Made by a program: the position numbers and the translations under genes. The notes under the pieces are model-generated. The model made no database searches. It was not told the DNA's origin and was given only the letters and a program-made list of their open reading frames with translations. DNA of 45,995 nucleotides from contig JAGVGT010000074.1 in the NCBI GenBank assembly GCA_020056965.1, positions 1 through 45,995 of the forward strand, written 5' to 3'. Source of the DNA: Deltaproteobacteria bacterium (lineage in GTDB: Bacteria; Desulfobacterota; Desulfobulbia; Desulfobulbales; JAGXFP01). Below, piece by piece: positions 25,520-33,981 of the stretch. Numbering within the stretch: position 1 is the stretch's first letter; each line of letters opens with the position of its first letter.

Positions 25520-26553
25520 TGCGCTTCTCGCAGGTCTGCCTGCACTCCTTCGGCTATGAACTGCCGCCCCGGGTGGTTAGCTCCGCCGCCATTGAGGAGA
25601 GGCTGGCTCCGCTCTACCAGCGGCTGAAGCTGCCGGCCGGACGGCTGGAGTTGATGAGCGGGATCAGCGAGCGGCGCTTCTGGGACGCCGGCACCCGGCC
25701 CAGCGACGGGGCGGTGCGGGCCGGGGCCAAGGCCATTGCCGCCTCCGGTTTTGATCCAGCCGAGATCGACTGCCTCTTCTTCACCGGCGTCTCCCGCGAC
25801 CTGATGGAACCGGCTACCGCCGCTTTCGTCCACCGGCAACTGGGGTTGCCGGAGAAGTGTCTGATCTACGATATCTCCAATGCCTGCCTGGGTTTCTTGA
25901 ACGGCATGCTGACCTTGGGGGCCATGCTCGAACTGGGCCAGGTCCGCTGCGGCCTGATTGTTTCCGGCGAGACCGCCGAGAATCTGGTCGAATCGACCAT
26001 AAGCACCATGCTGGCCGACCAGTCCCTGACCCGCAAGTCGATCAAATCGGCCTTCGCCTCGCTGACCATCGGTTCCGGGGCCGTGGCCCTGGCCATGGGT
26101 GATCGGCGGCGGCGCGATTCCGGCCACTATCTGACCGGCGGTAGCTTCCGGGCCAACACCTCCTTCAACGACCTCTGTCAGGGTGGCCAGGAAAATCTGG
26201 CCGGCACCCTGATGGCCACCGATTCCGAGGAACTGCTCAAGCGGGGGGTAGAAACCGCCCATGACACCTGGGCTGACTTTTTGCAGGAGACCGGCTGGAC
26301 GGCCGAGTCGATCAATCGTTTTTTCTGCCACCAGGTGGGCAGCGCCCACGCCAAGCTGCTCTTCGAGACCCTGGGGTTGGACCCGGCCAGCAACTACCAG
26401 ACCCTGGCCGGGTTGGGCAATGTTGGTTCGGTGTCGGCCCCGATCACCATGGCGCTGGGGCTGGAGGAAGGGGCGTTGCGGAGCGGTGAGCGGGCGGCCT
26501 TGCTGGGTATCGGTAGCGGGATTAACTGTTTGATGCTGGGGGTGGAGTGGTGA
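25519..26553 (+). CDS. oleA: OleA-like acyl-thioester head-to-head condensing enzyme
   Basis: FabH-like thiolase of 344 residues matching OleA. It has the catalytic C123 in SNACLGFLNGM, H271 in CHQVGSAH, N301 in GLGNVGSV, and E97 in SRDLMEPAT, the glutamate that serves as the base in OleA and separates it from FabH. OleA condenses two fatty acyl thioesters to a 2-alkyl-3-ketoalkanoic acid. The ATG at 25519 overlaps the fabI stop; a much longer in-frame extension upstream lies inside fabI and is not used. The oleB, oleC and oleD genes follow in order, which supports the call. Confidence 0.92.
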   Translation: MRFSQVCLHSFGYELPPRVVSSAAIEERLAPLYQRLKLPAGRLELMSGISERRFWDAGTRPSDGAVRAGAKAIAASGFDPAEIDCLFFTGVSRDLMEPATAAFVHRQLGLPEKCLIYDISNACLGFLNGMLTLGAMLELGQVRCGLIVSGETAENLVESTISTMLADQSLTRKSIKSAFASLTIGSGAVALAMGDRRRRDSGHYLTGGSFRANTSFNDLCQGGQENLAGTLMATDSEELLKRGVETAHDTWADFLQETGWTAESINRFFCHQVGSAHAKLLFETLGLDPASNYQTLAGLGNVGSVSAPITMALGLEEGALRSGERAALLGIGSGINCLMLGVEW

Positions 26554-26584
26554 TGGCGTCGCGAAAGCGACAGGAGCAGTGAGT

Positions 26585-26613
26585 TCGGCATTGCGAGCGC
26601 CGCGAAGCAATCT
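26585..26613. repeat. Fragment of a dispersed CATTGCGAGCG...GAAGCAATCT repeat
   Basis: The oleA-oleB gap (133 nt) contains GCATTGCGAGCGCCGCGAAG followed by CAATCT, the pattern of a common dispersed palindromic repeat in many bacterial genomes. It is a partial copy. No promoter is evident beside it. Confidence 0.5.
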
Positions 26614-26686
26614 GGTGTACAGCCTCTCTTGAGTAGTTTTGCCTAGCCGGAAGCGGCCTGTATCTGCGATCAATTTGAGTGATAAT

Positions 26687-27571
26687 ATGAACGTTTCACC
26701 AGAACTCTACCCCTTCACGCCGCACCGCTTCGACCTGGGCGGCCAGGCCATGTCCTACCTGGACGAGGGGCAGGGGCCGGTCATCGTGATGCTGCACGGC
26801 AATCCCACCTGGTCGTTCTTCTACCGCGACCTGGTTTTGCAACTTCGTGACCGCTACCGGTTGATCGTTCCCGACCATCTGGGCTGCGGCCTCTCCGACA
26901 AGCCCCAGGATTACCCCTACCGGCTGGCCGACCATATCGCCAACCTGGAAAAGCTTATTGCCCACTTGGCTATTGAGCGCCACGCCCTGATGGTCCACGA
27001 CTGGGGCGGGGCGATCGGTTACGGCTATGCCGAGCGCCACCCGGAGCGAATCACTGCCCAGATCATCATGAATACCGCCGCCTTCCGTTCCTCCGAGATC
27101 CCTAAGCGGATCAGTCTCTGCAGAGTGCCGCGTCTGGGGCCGTTGCTGGTCCGGGGCCTCAACGGTTTTGCCGGGGCGGCGGTGTGGATGGCGGTGACGA
27201 AACGGCTGCCGGCCAAGGTGCGCCAGGGGTTTCTCGCCCCCTATGATTCCTGGGCCAACCGGGTGGCGGTGCAGCGCTTTGTCGAGGACATTCCCCTGGC
27301 GCACGGCCACCCATCCTGGGAGACCCTGCTCAAGGTTGAGGCCGGGCTGGAGCAGTTCCGCGACCTGCCGACTCTGATCCTCTGGGGCGGCAAGGATTTC
27401 TGTTTCACCGAGAATTTCTATAAAGAGTGGCAGCGCCGCTTTCCTAAGGCCCGGTCGATCTACCTGGAGAGCGCCGGCCACTACCTGCTGGAGGACGCCG
27501 GTCCCGAGGTTAAGCAGTTCCTGGAGGGTTGGCTGGCCGAGTATTATCCGCCCCTGCCGCTCGATGATTGA
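26687..27571 (+). CDS. oleB: OleB beta-lactone decarboxylase (alpha/beta hydrolase)
   Basis: Alpha/beta hydrolase of 294 residues related to haloalkane dehalogenases. The nucleophile is D105 in VHDWGGAIG, the histidine H265 in SAGHYLLEDA, and D237 lies in WGGKDF; HGNPTWSFFYRD supplies the oxyanion region. OleB turns the cis-beta-lactone from OleC into a cis-olefin plus CO2, the last step of the Ole pathway. The ATG at 26687 fits the family N-terminus better than an in-frame upstream start at 26639. It overlaps oleC by 8 nt. Confidence 0.9.
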   Translation: MNVSPELYPFTPHRFDLGGQAMSYLDEGQGPVIVMLHGNPTWSFFYRDLVLQLRDRYRLIVPDHLGCGLSDKPQDYPYRLADHIANLEKLIAHLAIERHALMVHDWGGAIGYGYAERHPERITAQIIMNTAAFRSSEIPKRISLCRVPRLGPLLVRGLNGFAGAAVWMAVTKRLPAKVRQGFLAPYDSWANRVAVQRFVEDIPLAHGHPSWETLLKVEAGLEQFRDLPTLILWGGKDFCFTENFYKEWQRRFPKARSIYLESAGHYLLEDAGPEVKQFLEGWLAEYYPPLPLDD

Positions 27572-29201
27572 ATCACTAAATCACAACATCGCCCTGGCCT
27601 TGAGCGAGATGGCGGCCCGCCAGCCGGAACGGACCGCCCTGATTGCCCGGGACGGGCGGCGCTGGACCTTCCGGGAGCTGAACCGCCACGTTTCCGCCTA
27701 TGCCCACGGCCTGGCCCGGCTGGGGCTGACCAGCACCGACCGGGTGGCGCTGATGGTGCCGCCCTCGCCGGAGTTCATCGCCCTGGCCTTCGCCCTCTTC
27801 CGGCTCAAGGCGCCGGTGATCCTCATTGATCCCGGCATGGGCTACCGCAATCTGCTGCGCTGCCTGGCCGGGGTGGGTCCGACCACCTTTATCGGCAGCC
27901 CCAAGGCCAATCTCTTTCGCCGACTCAACCAGGCCACCTTCGCCTCGGTCCGCAGGGCCATCTGTGTCGGAACCGGTTGGGGGCTGCTGGGCCGCAATCT
28001 GCGTAAGATCGCCGATTATCACCAGGGACCATTTGCCACCCCGCTTACCGGCGCCGACGATCTGGCCGCCATCATCTTCACCACCGGCTCCACCGGCCCG
28101 CCCAAGGGGGTGCGTTACCGCCACGGGGTTTTCCAGGCCCAGCTCCGGCTGATCCGCGACTATTACGGCATTACCCCGGCTGACCTCGATCAGCCGGCCT
28201 TCCCGCTCTTCGGCCTCTTCGCCACCGCCCTGGGGGCGACGGCGGTCTTTCCGGAGCTGGACCCCTCCCGTCCGGCCCAGGTTGACCCGGCCCGTTTCAT
28301 CAAGTCAATCAGGGCGCAACGGGTGAGCTATTCCTTCGGCTCCCCGGCCATCTGGAATGTGGTCAGCCGCTACTGCCTGGATAAATCCATCGTGCTCGAC
28401 TCGTTGCGCCTGGTGCTGATGGCCGGCGCCCCGGTCTCAGGGGAGCTGATTGACCGGGTCCGTCGCATCCTGCCGGCCGGGGCGGTGATCCATACTCCCT
28501 ACGGCGCTACCGAGGCCCTACCGGTGGCCTCGATCACCGGGGCCGAGATCCTGGCCGCGACCTGGCCGCAGACCCGGCGCGGGGCCGGGGTTTGTGTGGG
28601 ACGGCCGCTGCCGGGCAACACGGTAAGGATTATCCGGGCCAGCGATGGTCCGCTGCCGGTTTGGTCGGCGGTTGAGGAACTGCCGGCTGGGCAGATCGGC
28701 GAGATCGTGGTCAACGGCCCGGTGGTCACCGAGGGCTATGAGCAGAACGACCGGGAAAACGCGCTGGCCAAGATCCAGGACGGTGAGACGCTCTGGCACC
28801 GGATGGGTGACCTGGGCTATCTTGACGAGCAGGGGCGGTTGTGGTTCTGCGGCCGGCGCGCCCACCGGGTAACCACCGCCAAAGGCGAGATGCGGACCAT
28901 CCCCTGCGAGGCCATCTTCAACGAGCATCCCAGGGTCTACCGTTCGGCCCTGGTCGGGGTGAGGCGGCCCGGTGCGGTAGATCAGACCCCGGTCATCATC
29001 GTTGAACTCAAAGGCAAGATTGAGCAAGCCGGACTTTTCGCAGAGCTGCGGCAACTGGCCGAGGCCAACCCGCTGACCGAGTCCATCACCGACTTTCTGG
29101 TCCATCCCGCCTTTCCGGTCGACATCCGCCACAATGCCAAGATCTTCCGGGAAAAGCTGGCGGTTTGGGCGGCGGAGCAATTGCCGTGGGCGGTGCAATG
29201 A
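27564..29201 (+). CDS. oleC: OleC beta-lactone synthetase (AMP-dependent)
   Basis: ANL-superfamily enzyme of 545 residues. The phosphate-binding motif is FTTGSTGPPKG (172-182), with YGATEALP, GDLGYLDEQGRLWFCGR and the C-terminal hinge. OleC adenylates the carboxylate of a 2-alkyl-3-hydroxyalkanoic acid and closes a beta-lactone. Its overlaps with oleB (8 nt) and oleD (4 nt) show a coupled operon. In other bacteria OleB, OleC and OleD form a large assembly, which would fit the coupling here. Confidence 0.92.
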   Translation: MIESLNHNIALALSEMAARQPERTALIARDGRRWTFRELNRHVSAYAHGLARLGLTSTDRVALMVPPSPEFIALAFALFRLKAPVILIDPGMGYRNLLRCLAGVGPTTFIGSPKANLFRRLNQATFASVRRAICVGTGWGLLGRNLRKIADYHQGPFATPLTGADDLAAIIFTTGSTGPPKGVRYRHGVFQAQLRLIRDYYGITPADLDQPAFPLFGLFATALGATAVFPELDPSRPAQVDPARFIKSIRAQRVSYSFGSPAIWNVVSRYCLDKSIVLDSLRLVLMAGAPVSGELIDRVRRILPAGAVIHTPYGATEALPVASITGAEILAATWPQTRRGAGVCVGRPLPGNTVRIIRASDGPLPVWSAVEELPAGQIGEIVVNGPVVTEGYEQNDRENALAKIQDGETLWHRMGDLGYLDEQGRLWFCGRRAHRVTTAKGEMRTIPCEAIFNEHPRVYRSALVGVRRPGAVDQTPVIIVELKGKIEQAGLFAELRQLAEANPLTESITDFLVHPAFPVDIRHNAKIFREKLAVWAAEQLPWAVQ

Positions 29202-30211
29202 AAAGGGTGGCGGTCACCGGCGGGGCTGGATTCATCGGCCGGAACTTGGTCCACCAGCTCTTGGCGCGGGGTGTCGAAACCCTGGTCATCGGTCGCGGCA
29301 CCTATCCGGAATTGGCGCAGGCCGGGGCCATCATCCGCAGCGGCGATATCCGCGACCGGACCTTTCTGGAGCAGGCCTTCAGCGGTTGCGACACCGTCTT
29401 TCACGTGGCCGCCAAGGCCGGAATCTGGGGCCGGCGGGAAGAGTACTTCGCCATCAACCTGACCGGCACCGAAAACGTTATTGCCGCCTGCCGTAAAAAT
29501 CTGGTGGCCTCTCTGGTCTACACCAGCACCCCCAGCGTGGTCTTCGCCGGCCAGGATATCGCCGGCGGTGACGAATCCTTGCCATATTCAAAGGAATTCC
29601 TCTGTCACTACGCGGCCAGTAAGGCCGCGGCCGAGCGGGCGGTGCTGGCCGTCCACGGGCCGGGGCTGGCCACCGTGGCCCTGCGGCCCCATCTGGTCTG
29701 GGGGCCGGGTGATACCAATCTGATTCCCCGGTTGGTCACGCGGGGACGCCAGGGGCAGTTAAAGAGGGTGGGGAAGGGCGAAAATCTGGTCGATATCTCC
29801 TACATTGACAACGTGGTCGATGCCCACCTGCTGGCGGCCGATAATCTGGCCGGCATCGGCACGGCCGGCGGGCGGGCCTACTTCATTTCCCAGGGCCAGC
29901 CGGTCAACCTCTGGGGCTGGATCGACGAGTTTTTCGGGCTGGTCGGGGTCCCGCCGGTGGCCAAGTCGGTCAGCTTCCGCAAGGCACGGCTGGCCGGGCG
30001 GCTTCTGGAAACTATCCATGGTCTGCTGCGGCTGGAAAGCGAACCGCTGATGACCAGCTTCCTGGCCGAACAGCTGGCCCACTCCCACTGGTTCAGCATC
30101 GCGGCGGCCCGTCGCGACCTGGGCTACCGGCCAAGGGTTTCCACGCCCGAGGGGCTGCAGCGTACCGCCGCGTGGCTGAACCTTTCCGGAAGTTCTCCCT
30201 CCTGTAAGTAG
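29198..30211 (+). CDS. oleD: OleD 2-alkyl-3-ketoalkanoic acid reductase
   Basis: Extended SDR of 337 residues of the 3-beta-hydroxysteroid dehydrogenase-like type. It has VAVTGGAGFIGRNLV at the N-terminus, STPSVVF as the serine segment and YAASK (Y138/K142). OleD reduces the OleA product to the 3-hydroxy acid with NADPH. The ATG at 29198 overlaps the oleC stop (ATGA); a longer in-frame start at 29165 lies within oleC. With this gene the oleABCD set is complete. Confidence 0.9.
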   Translation: MKRVAVTGGAGFIGRNLVHQLLARGVETLVIGRGTYPELAQAGAIIRSGDIRDRTFLEQAFSGCDTVFHVAAKAGIWGRREEYFAINLTGTENVIAACRKNLVASLVYTSTPSVVFAGQDIAGGDESLPYSKEFLCHYAASKAAAERAVLAVHGPGLATVALRPHLVWGPGDTNLIPRLVTRGRQGQLKRVGKGENLVDISYIDNVVDAHLLAADNLAGIGTAGGRAYFISQGQPVNLWGWIDEFFGLVGVPPVAKSVSFRKARLAGRLLETIHGLLRLESEPLMTSFLAEQLAHSHWFSIAAARRDLGYRPRVSTPEGLQRTAAWLNLSGSSPSCK

Positions 30212-30405
30212 GATTTCTGCTCAACTTTTATGGACGGGTATTATCAAGTCTTTGGTGTTATTACCCGGGCTGTTTTCCTGGCAAGATAGTGTTGCATGTC
30301 GTGAGCCGGCGAGTTATACGGGATCGAAGAGTAGTTTTGTCAGGCCCTCAAGGTGCTTTGGCCTCCTTGGTCGTGAGCCTGCTTCCTTAAACCCGGAAAA
30401 TATGG

Positions 30406-31065
30406 ATGACTGGAGAGCGCTTGCTGCTACTGAAATTGCTGGGCCGTGATTTTCTGGATAACTGGCCGACCTGGAAAAATAAATTCCTACGATCCATGAC
30501 CAAGTGGCGGAACAGGTTTCTTGCCAATTTGAGCAAACTACTGGTCCTGGCGTTATGCGTCTGGGGCGGCTATGTGGTGTTTTTATATTATCTGCAGTCT
30601 ATTTGGGTAGTATTCGCCGACACCCCGATGGGGAAAACTTTTGCCACCCAGGTTTCGCCGGGAATCGTCGCGGCGATTACCGGCGTTATTGCCATGGAAT
30701 TACCACAAGTTGCTTACGCCTGTGTGATTAACACCCTTTTGATCACGGTTCCGGTCGGCTTTTTGTTAAAGTTTTCCGGGCTTTATCGACTCACATATCT
30801 TAATCGCGGTTTGAGCGGCGCCATTTTTTGGGGAATCGTTTGTGCGGCTGCTAGTGCGAAATTTTTCCCAATTGTCGGGTCGTCCGCCTATCTTCAAGGC
30901 AATGCGCTCATCTACTTCCTGCCGAGTGTAGGCCTGTTGAACGGTAGTTTTGGCTTTTCCGCCTGGCTGGTGCCGGAATTCACGGTTGTTTTTGAGTTAG
31001 TGGAGTTTCTCCGCGAAAGGGTGCAGATCATCAGAATCCGCGATTTGCCGTATTATCGCCAGTAG
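30406..31065 (+). CDS. Small multi-pass membrane protein of unknown function
   Basis: Protein of 219 residues with about four hydrophobic segments (roughly 45-70, 85-110, 110-130 and 140-190). I do not recognise a family. An internal ATG at 30496 (MTKWRNR) could be the true start, giving about 189 residues with a basic N-terminus before the first helix. It follows oleD by 194 nt in the same direction, which allows a role connected with hydrocarbon placement in the membrane, but nothing in the sequence shows that. It is less GC-rich than the ole genes. Confidence 0.6.
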   Translation: MTGERLLLLKLLGRDFLDNWPTWKNKFLRSMTKWRNRFLANLSKLLVLALCVWGGYVVFLYYLQSIWVVFADTPMGKTFATQVSPGIVAAITGVIAMELPQVAYACVINTLLITVPVGFLLKFSGLYRLTYLNRGLSGAIFWGIVCAAASAKFFPIVGSSAYLQGNALIYFLPSVGLLNGSFGFSAWLVPEFTVVFELVEFLRERVQIIRIRDLPYYRQ

Positions 31066-31091
31066 TACTGACCCAGGGCGATTTTCCGTTT

Positions 31092-31107
31092 GCCTGGGCG
31101 CCCAGGC
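31092..31107. terminator. Palindrome between convergent genes
   Basis: GCCTGGGCGCCCAGGC is a perfect 16-nt palindrome between the convergent membrane-protein and radical SAM genes. It is well placed for a bidirectional terminator but lacks a good T tract. Confidence 0.35.
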
Positions 31108-31207
31108 GGATTGCCAGATGTCCTCACCTGGTGGTCGAACGCACCAGTCCTGTCCTCTGTTCTCTCGTTAGGTTGCTTTGGCGACCCGCCGGCAAATCCT
31201 GGACCGG

Positions 31208-32623
31208 CTAAAGCGAACCGATGGCGAAGGCCCCGCGGAAGTTACCCTTGAACTCCGTCCAGCTCCGCATGGCCAGCAACCGCTTGAGCAGGTAGCTGGG
31301 CCGCAGGTAAAATTCCTTGTAAGAGCGGTCGAGGAATTCCTGGTATGCCGCGACCGATAAGGCGGGCGGCACGTAGAGCAAGGCGTCGTGGTCCAGAGTG
31401 GAGCTGGAGCCGGAGAAATCGAACTTATATCCCTCCTCGACCAGCTGGTGGTAGAAGGTGGTGCCGGGGAAGGGCACGAACTTGTTGAAGTGGGCGAAAT
31501 CCAGGTCCAGCTCCTTGGCGAAATCCAGGGTTCTCTGTAACGATTCCGGGGTTTCCGCCGGGGTGCCGACGATGAAGTCGGCCCGGACCCGCAGGCCCGC
31601 CTCTCGGGCCCATCTCACCGCCTGCCGGTTCATGGCCACGGTGTTCTTCTTGCCCAGCGATTCCAGAACCAGGTCATCACCCGACTCCAGCCCGTACAAC
31701 ACTTGCCAGCAGCCGGTTCGGCGCATCATCTTGAGCATTTCCAGGTCCACCGATTCAGCCTTGGTCAGACAGGTCCAGGGCAGACCGGGGTGACGATTTT
31801 TCAGGCCTTCGCAGATCGCCGTCAGTCTCTTGCGATTGATCGTGAAGGTATCATCGAAGAAACGGATTTCTCGAGCGCCGTGCCGCTGGATGACCTCGTC
31901 CACCTCGGCCAGGACGTTGTCGGCGCTCCTGGCCCGGTAGCGTTCCCCGAAGATGGCGCGATCGCAGAAGTTGCAGCGGGACGGACAGCCCCGGCTGGTC
32001 ATGATATGGACCATGGGCAGTTGCCGGTAGCTAGCGGCAGTCGGCGAGTAGGCGGTCAGCGGCGGCAAGAGGTGGCGGGCCGGGAAGGGGATGGTGTCCA
32101 GGTCCTTGATGGGCTGGCGGGCTGGGGTGAAATGTAGGGTGTCGTCCCGGTTGAAGGCGAGTCCGGCGATCTCATCCGGAGAATTCCCGCGCCCATCCAG
32201 ATAATCCAGCAACTCCCGGAAGGTCTCTTCGCCCTCGCCCAGCACCAGGTAGTCGAACACCCCCGGGGCGGCGGCATGTTCGGGCATGGCCGTGGGGTGG
32301 GAGCCGCCCACCACCAGCGTCGCTTCCGGAGCGGTCTCATGCAATAGGCGCGCGGTCCGCAGGGCATTGTTGAAGGAGGGGGTCTTGGCGGTGATTCCCA
32401 CCACCTGGGGCGCGAATTCCCGGCCGATTTGCCGGAGATCGTCCCAGCCATGGGCGATGGTGCAGTCCATGATCCGCACCTGGTGGCCGGCCTGTTCGGC
32501 CACCGCCGCCAGGTAGGCCAAGCCCAGGGAGGGGATGGCGTTTTCCACCCCGGCGAAACGTTCCTTTTCGCCGCCGGTGTCGACGGCGCCGAAGGGCGGA
32601 TCGATCAGCAGGACCCTCAGCAT
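31208..32623 (-). CDS. B12-binding-domain radical SAM protein
   Basis: Radical SAM enzyme of 471 residues. The N-terminal 150 residues look like a cobalamin-binding Rossmann domain (LLIDPPFG, VVGITAKTPSF, VVGGSHPTAMPE) but without an obvious DxHxxG histidine. The iron-sulfur motif CPSRCNFC gives C213, C217 and C220 in the CxxxCxxC pattern. BchE-, HpnP- and methyltransferase-like enzymes share this layout. It overlaps the GT9 gene by 7 nt and is transcribed with it, so a glycan or lipid substrate is plausible. It lies about 1 kb from the ole locus on the other strand; radical SAM genes are also present in proposed ladderane clusters, though the link here is weak. Confidence 0.85.
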   Translation of the reverse strand: MLRVLLIDPPFGAVDTGGEKERFAGVENAIPSLGLAYLAAVAEQAGHQVRIMDCTIAHGWDDLRQIGREFAPQVVGITAKTPSFNNALRTARLLHETAPEATLVVGGSHPTAMPEHAAAPGVFDYLVLGEGEETFRELLDYLDGRGNSPDEIAGLAFNRDDTLHFTPARQPIKDLDTIPFPARHLLPPLTAYSPTAASYRQLPMVHIMTSRGCPSRCNFCDRAIFGERYRARSADNVLAEVDEVIQRHGAREIRFFDDTFTINRKRLTAICEGLKNRHPGLPWTCLTKAESVDLEMLKMMRRTGCWQVLYGLESGDDLVLESLGKKNTVAMNRQAVRWAREAGLRVRADFIVGTPAETPESLQRTLDFAKELDLDFAHFNKFVPFPGTTFYHQLVEEGYKFDFSGSSSTLDHDALLYVPPALSVAAYQEFLDRSYKEFYLRPSYLLKRLLAMRSWTEFKGNFRGAFAIGSL

Positions 32624-33843
32624 GCTGCCGTCCGCAAAAATGGTTTGATCTTGGCGAAAACCATGGCGGGACTGATGACCTGCAAACAGACATTGTCCCG
32701 GCAGGGAGTTTTGCGGTGGTTGGTGGCGCTGACGCAGGGCGAGCAGGCCAGCCCAGCGTAAACCGGCAGGAAGTTGCCCAGGGAGCCGTACAGGGCCGGA
32801 GTTTCGGGGCCGAAGAGGACCGCGGTGGGCATCCTGGTCACCGCCGCAAAATGGCCGGGGCCGGAATCGTTGGTGATCATCAGATCAGCCACCGAGTAAA
32901 GCAAGGGCAACTCCTCCAGTTTCGAGCAGCCGGTAAAGTTGCGGCAACGGCTGCTGCCGATCTGGTCGACCAGTTGCTGCGAACCGGCTCGTTCACCCGG
33001 GGCACCGGTAATCAGGACCAGGGTTGCAGGGGCGGCGGTCAAGATCATCTCGATCAAGGCCGCGAAGTTTTCCGGGGCCCAGCGCCGCTGGGGCAGGAGT
33101 TCGCTGGAGTTGGGGTTGACGATGACCAGGCCACCCTGGCCAACTTCGCCGAGATCGGGAAATTCCCGGCCGATCCGAACCAGCATTCCCGCCTTGGCCT
33201 CGGCGGTGAAGGTGAGCGTGGTGAGCCGGATTTCCTCGTCGCCGATCAGGGTCTTGGAGTAGGGCAGTTCGACCTTTTCGGCGGCCAGGGCGTTGACCAG
33301 GGCGATGAAGTTCTTGGCGATATGCAGGTAGGGGTTATAAGCCACCTTATGGGTGAGAAAATCGCCCCGGTACAGCCCCTCACTGTGGAAGGCGAAAAAT
33401 CCCGACCGGAGGGTGGCCCCGGACAGCCAGCTGAGCAGGGCCGAGAAGCGCGAGAACAGTTCCAGATCCACCACCGTGTCGATCCGTTTGCTCCGGCACC
33501 AGCGATGAAAGCGCAGGACGTCGGCGGCGATGGACAAGAGGCTGTCTTCCCGGATGGTAAAGATGTTTTCCTCGGGAATGGTGTTGAGCAGGCGCAGGCT
33601 GGGGCGGTTCCCCGCGAAGATCACAAAATACAGTTCGGCGTTAAAAATGTCTCGGGCCTTGCGCATGGCCGGATCGGCCAGGATGGTGGAACCCATCTCG
33701 GAGAGTTCGAGAAAGAGGATGCGCTCCGGCCGGGCGACCGGGTGCTTGCGGAAAAGACCGAGCAGACGGTCCAGCCTGGTGGCGCTGAAGGCCAGGGGGA
33801 TGCCGACATAGAAGTCGATTTTTCGCATCAGATCAGGATGCAT
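32617..33843 (-). CDS. Family 9 glycosyltransferase (heptosyltransferase-like)
   Basis: GT9 enzyme of 408 residues. Family signs are ILFLELSEMGSTILADPA in the N-terminal domain, VIVNPNSSELLPQRRW, and the C-terminal donor site region ITNDSGPGHFAAV followed by VLFGPETPALYG. A cysteine-rich C-terminal segment (CSPC, CRDNVC) is common in this family. It probably transfers heptose or a similar sugar to the LPS core at the inner membrane. Its end overlaps the radical SAM start by 7 nt. Confidence 0.88.
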   Translation of the reverse strand: MHPDLMRKIDFYVGIPLAFSATRLDRLLGLFRKHPVARPERILFLELSEMGSTILADPAMRKARDIFNAELYFVIFAGNRPSLRLLNTIPEENIFTIREDSLLSIAADVLRFHRWCRSKRIDTVVDLELFSRFSALLSWLSGATLRSGFFAFHSEGLYRGDFLTHKVAYNPYLHIAKNFIALVNALAAEKVELPYSKTLIGDEEIRLTTLTFTAEAKAGMLVRIGREFPDLGEVGQGGLVIVNPNSSELLPQRRWAPENFAALIEMILTAAPATLVLITGAPGERAGSQQLVDQIGSSRCRNFTGCSKLEELPLLYSVADLMITNDSGPGHFAAVTRMPTAVLFGPETPALYGSLGNFLPVYAGLACSPCVSATNHRKTPCRDNVCLQVISPAMVFAKIKPFLRTAAC

Positions 33844-33952
33844 GGCGGGTTTTAGTTCTCAGAGATGTTTTAGTTGTACAGCGCCTTGGGCAGGAGAATT
33901 TAAGGATGCAAAACTAGCACACTTTATCTAATTTTCCGACCTTTTCCGGTGC

Positions 33953-33981
33953 AAGCCAGCCCAAATGATTCCGGCTGGCTT
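33953..33981. repeat. 9-bp hairpin at the end of the GT4 gene
   Basis: AAGCCAGCC (33953-33961) and GGCTGGCTT (33973-33981) form a perfect stem overlapping the stop codon of the minus-strand GT4 gene. There is no T tract on either side, so a terminator role is uncertain. Confidence 0.4.
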
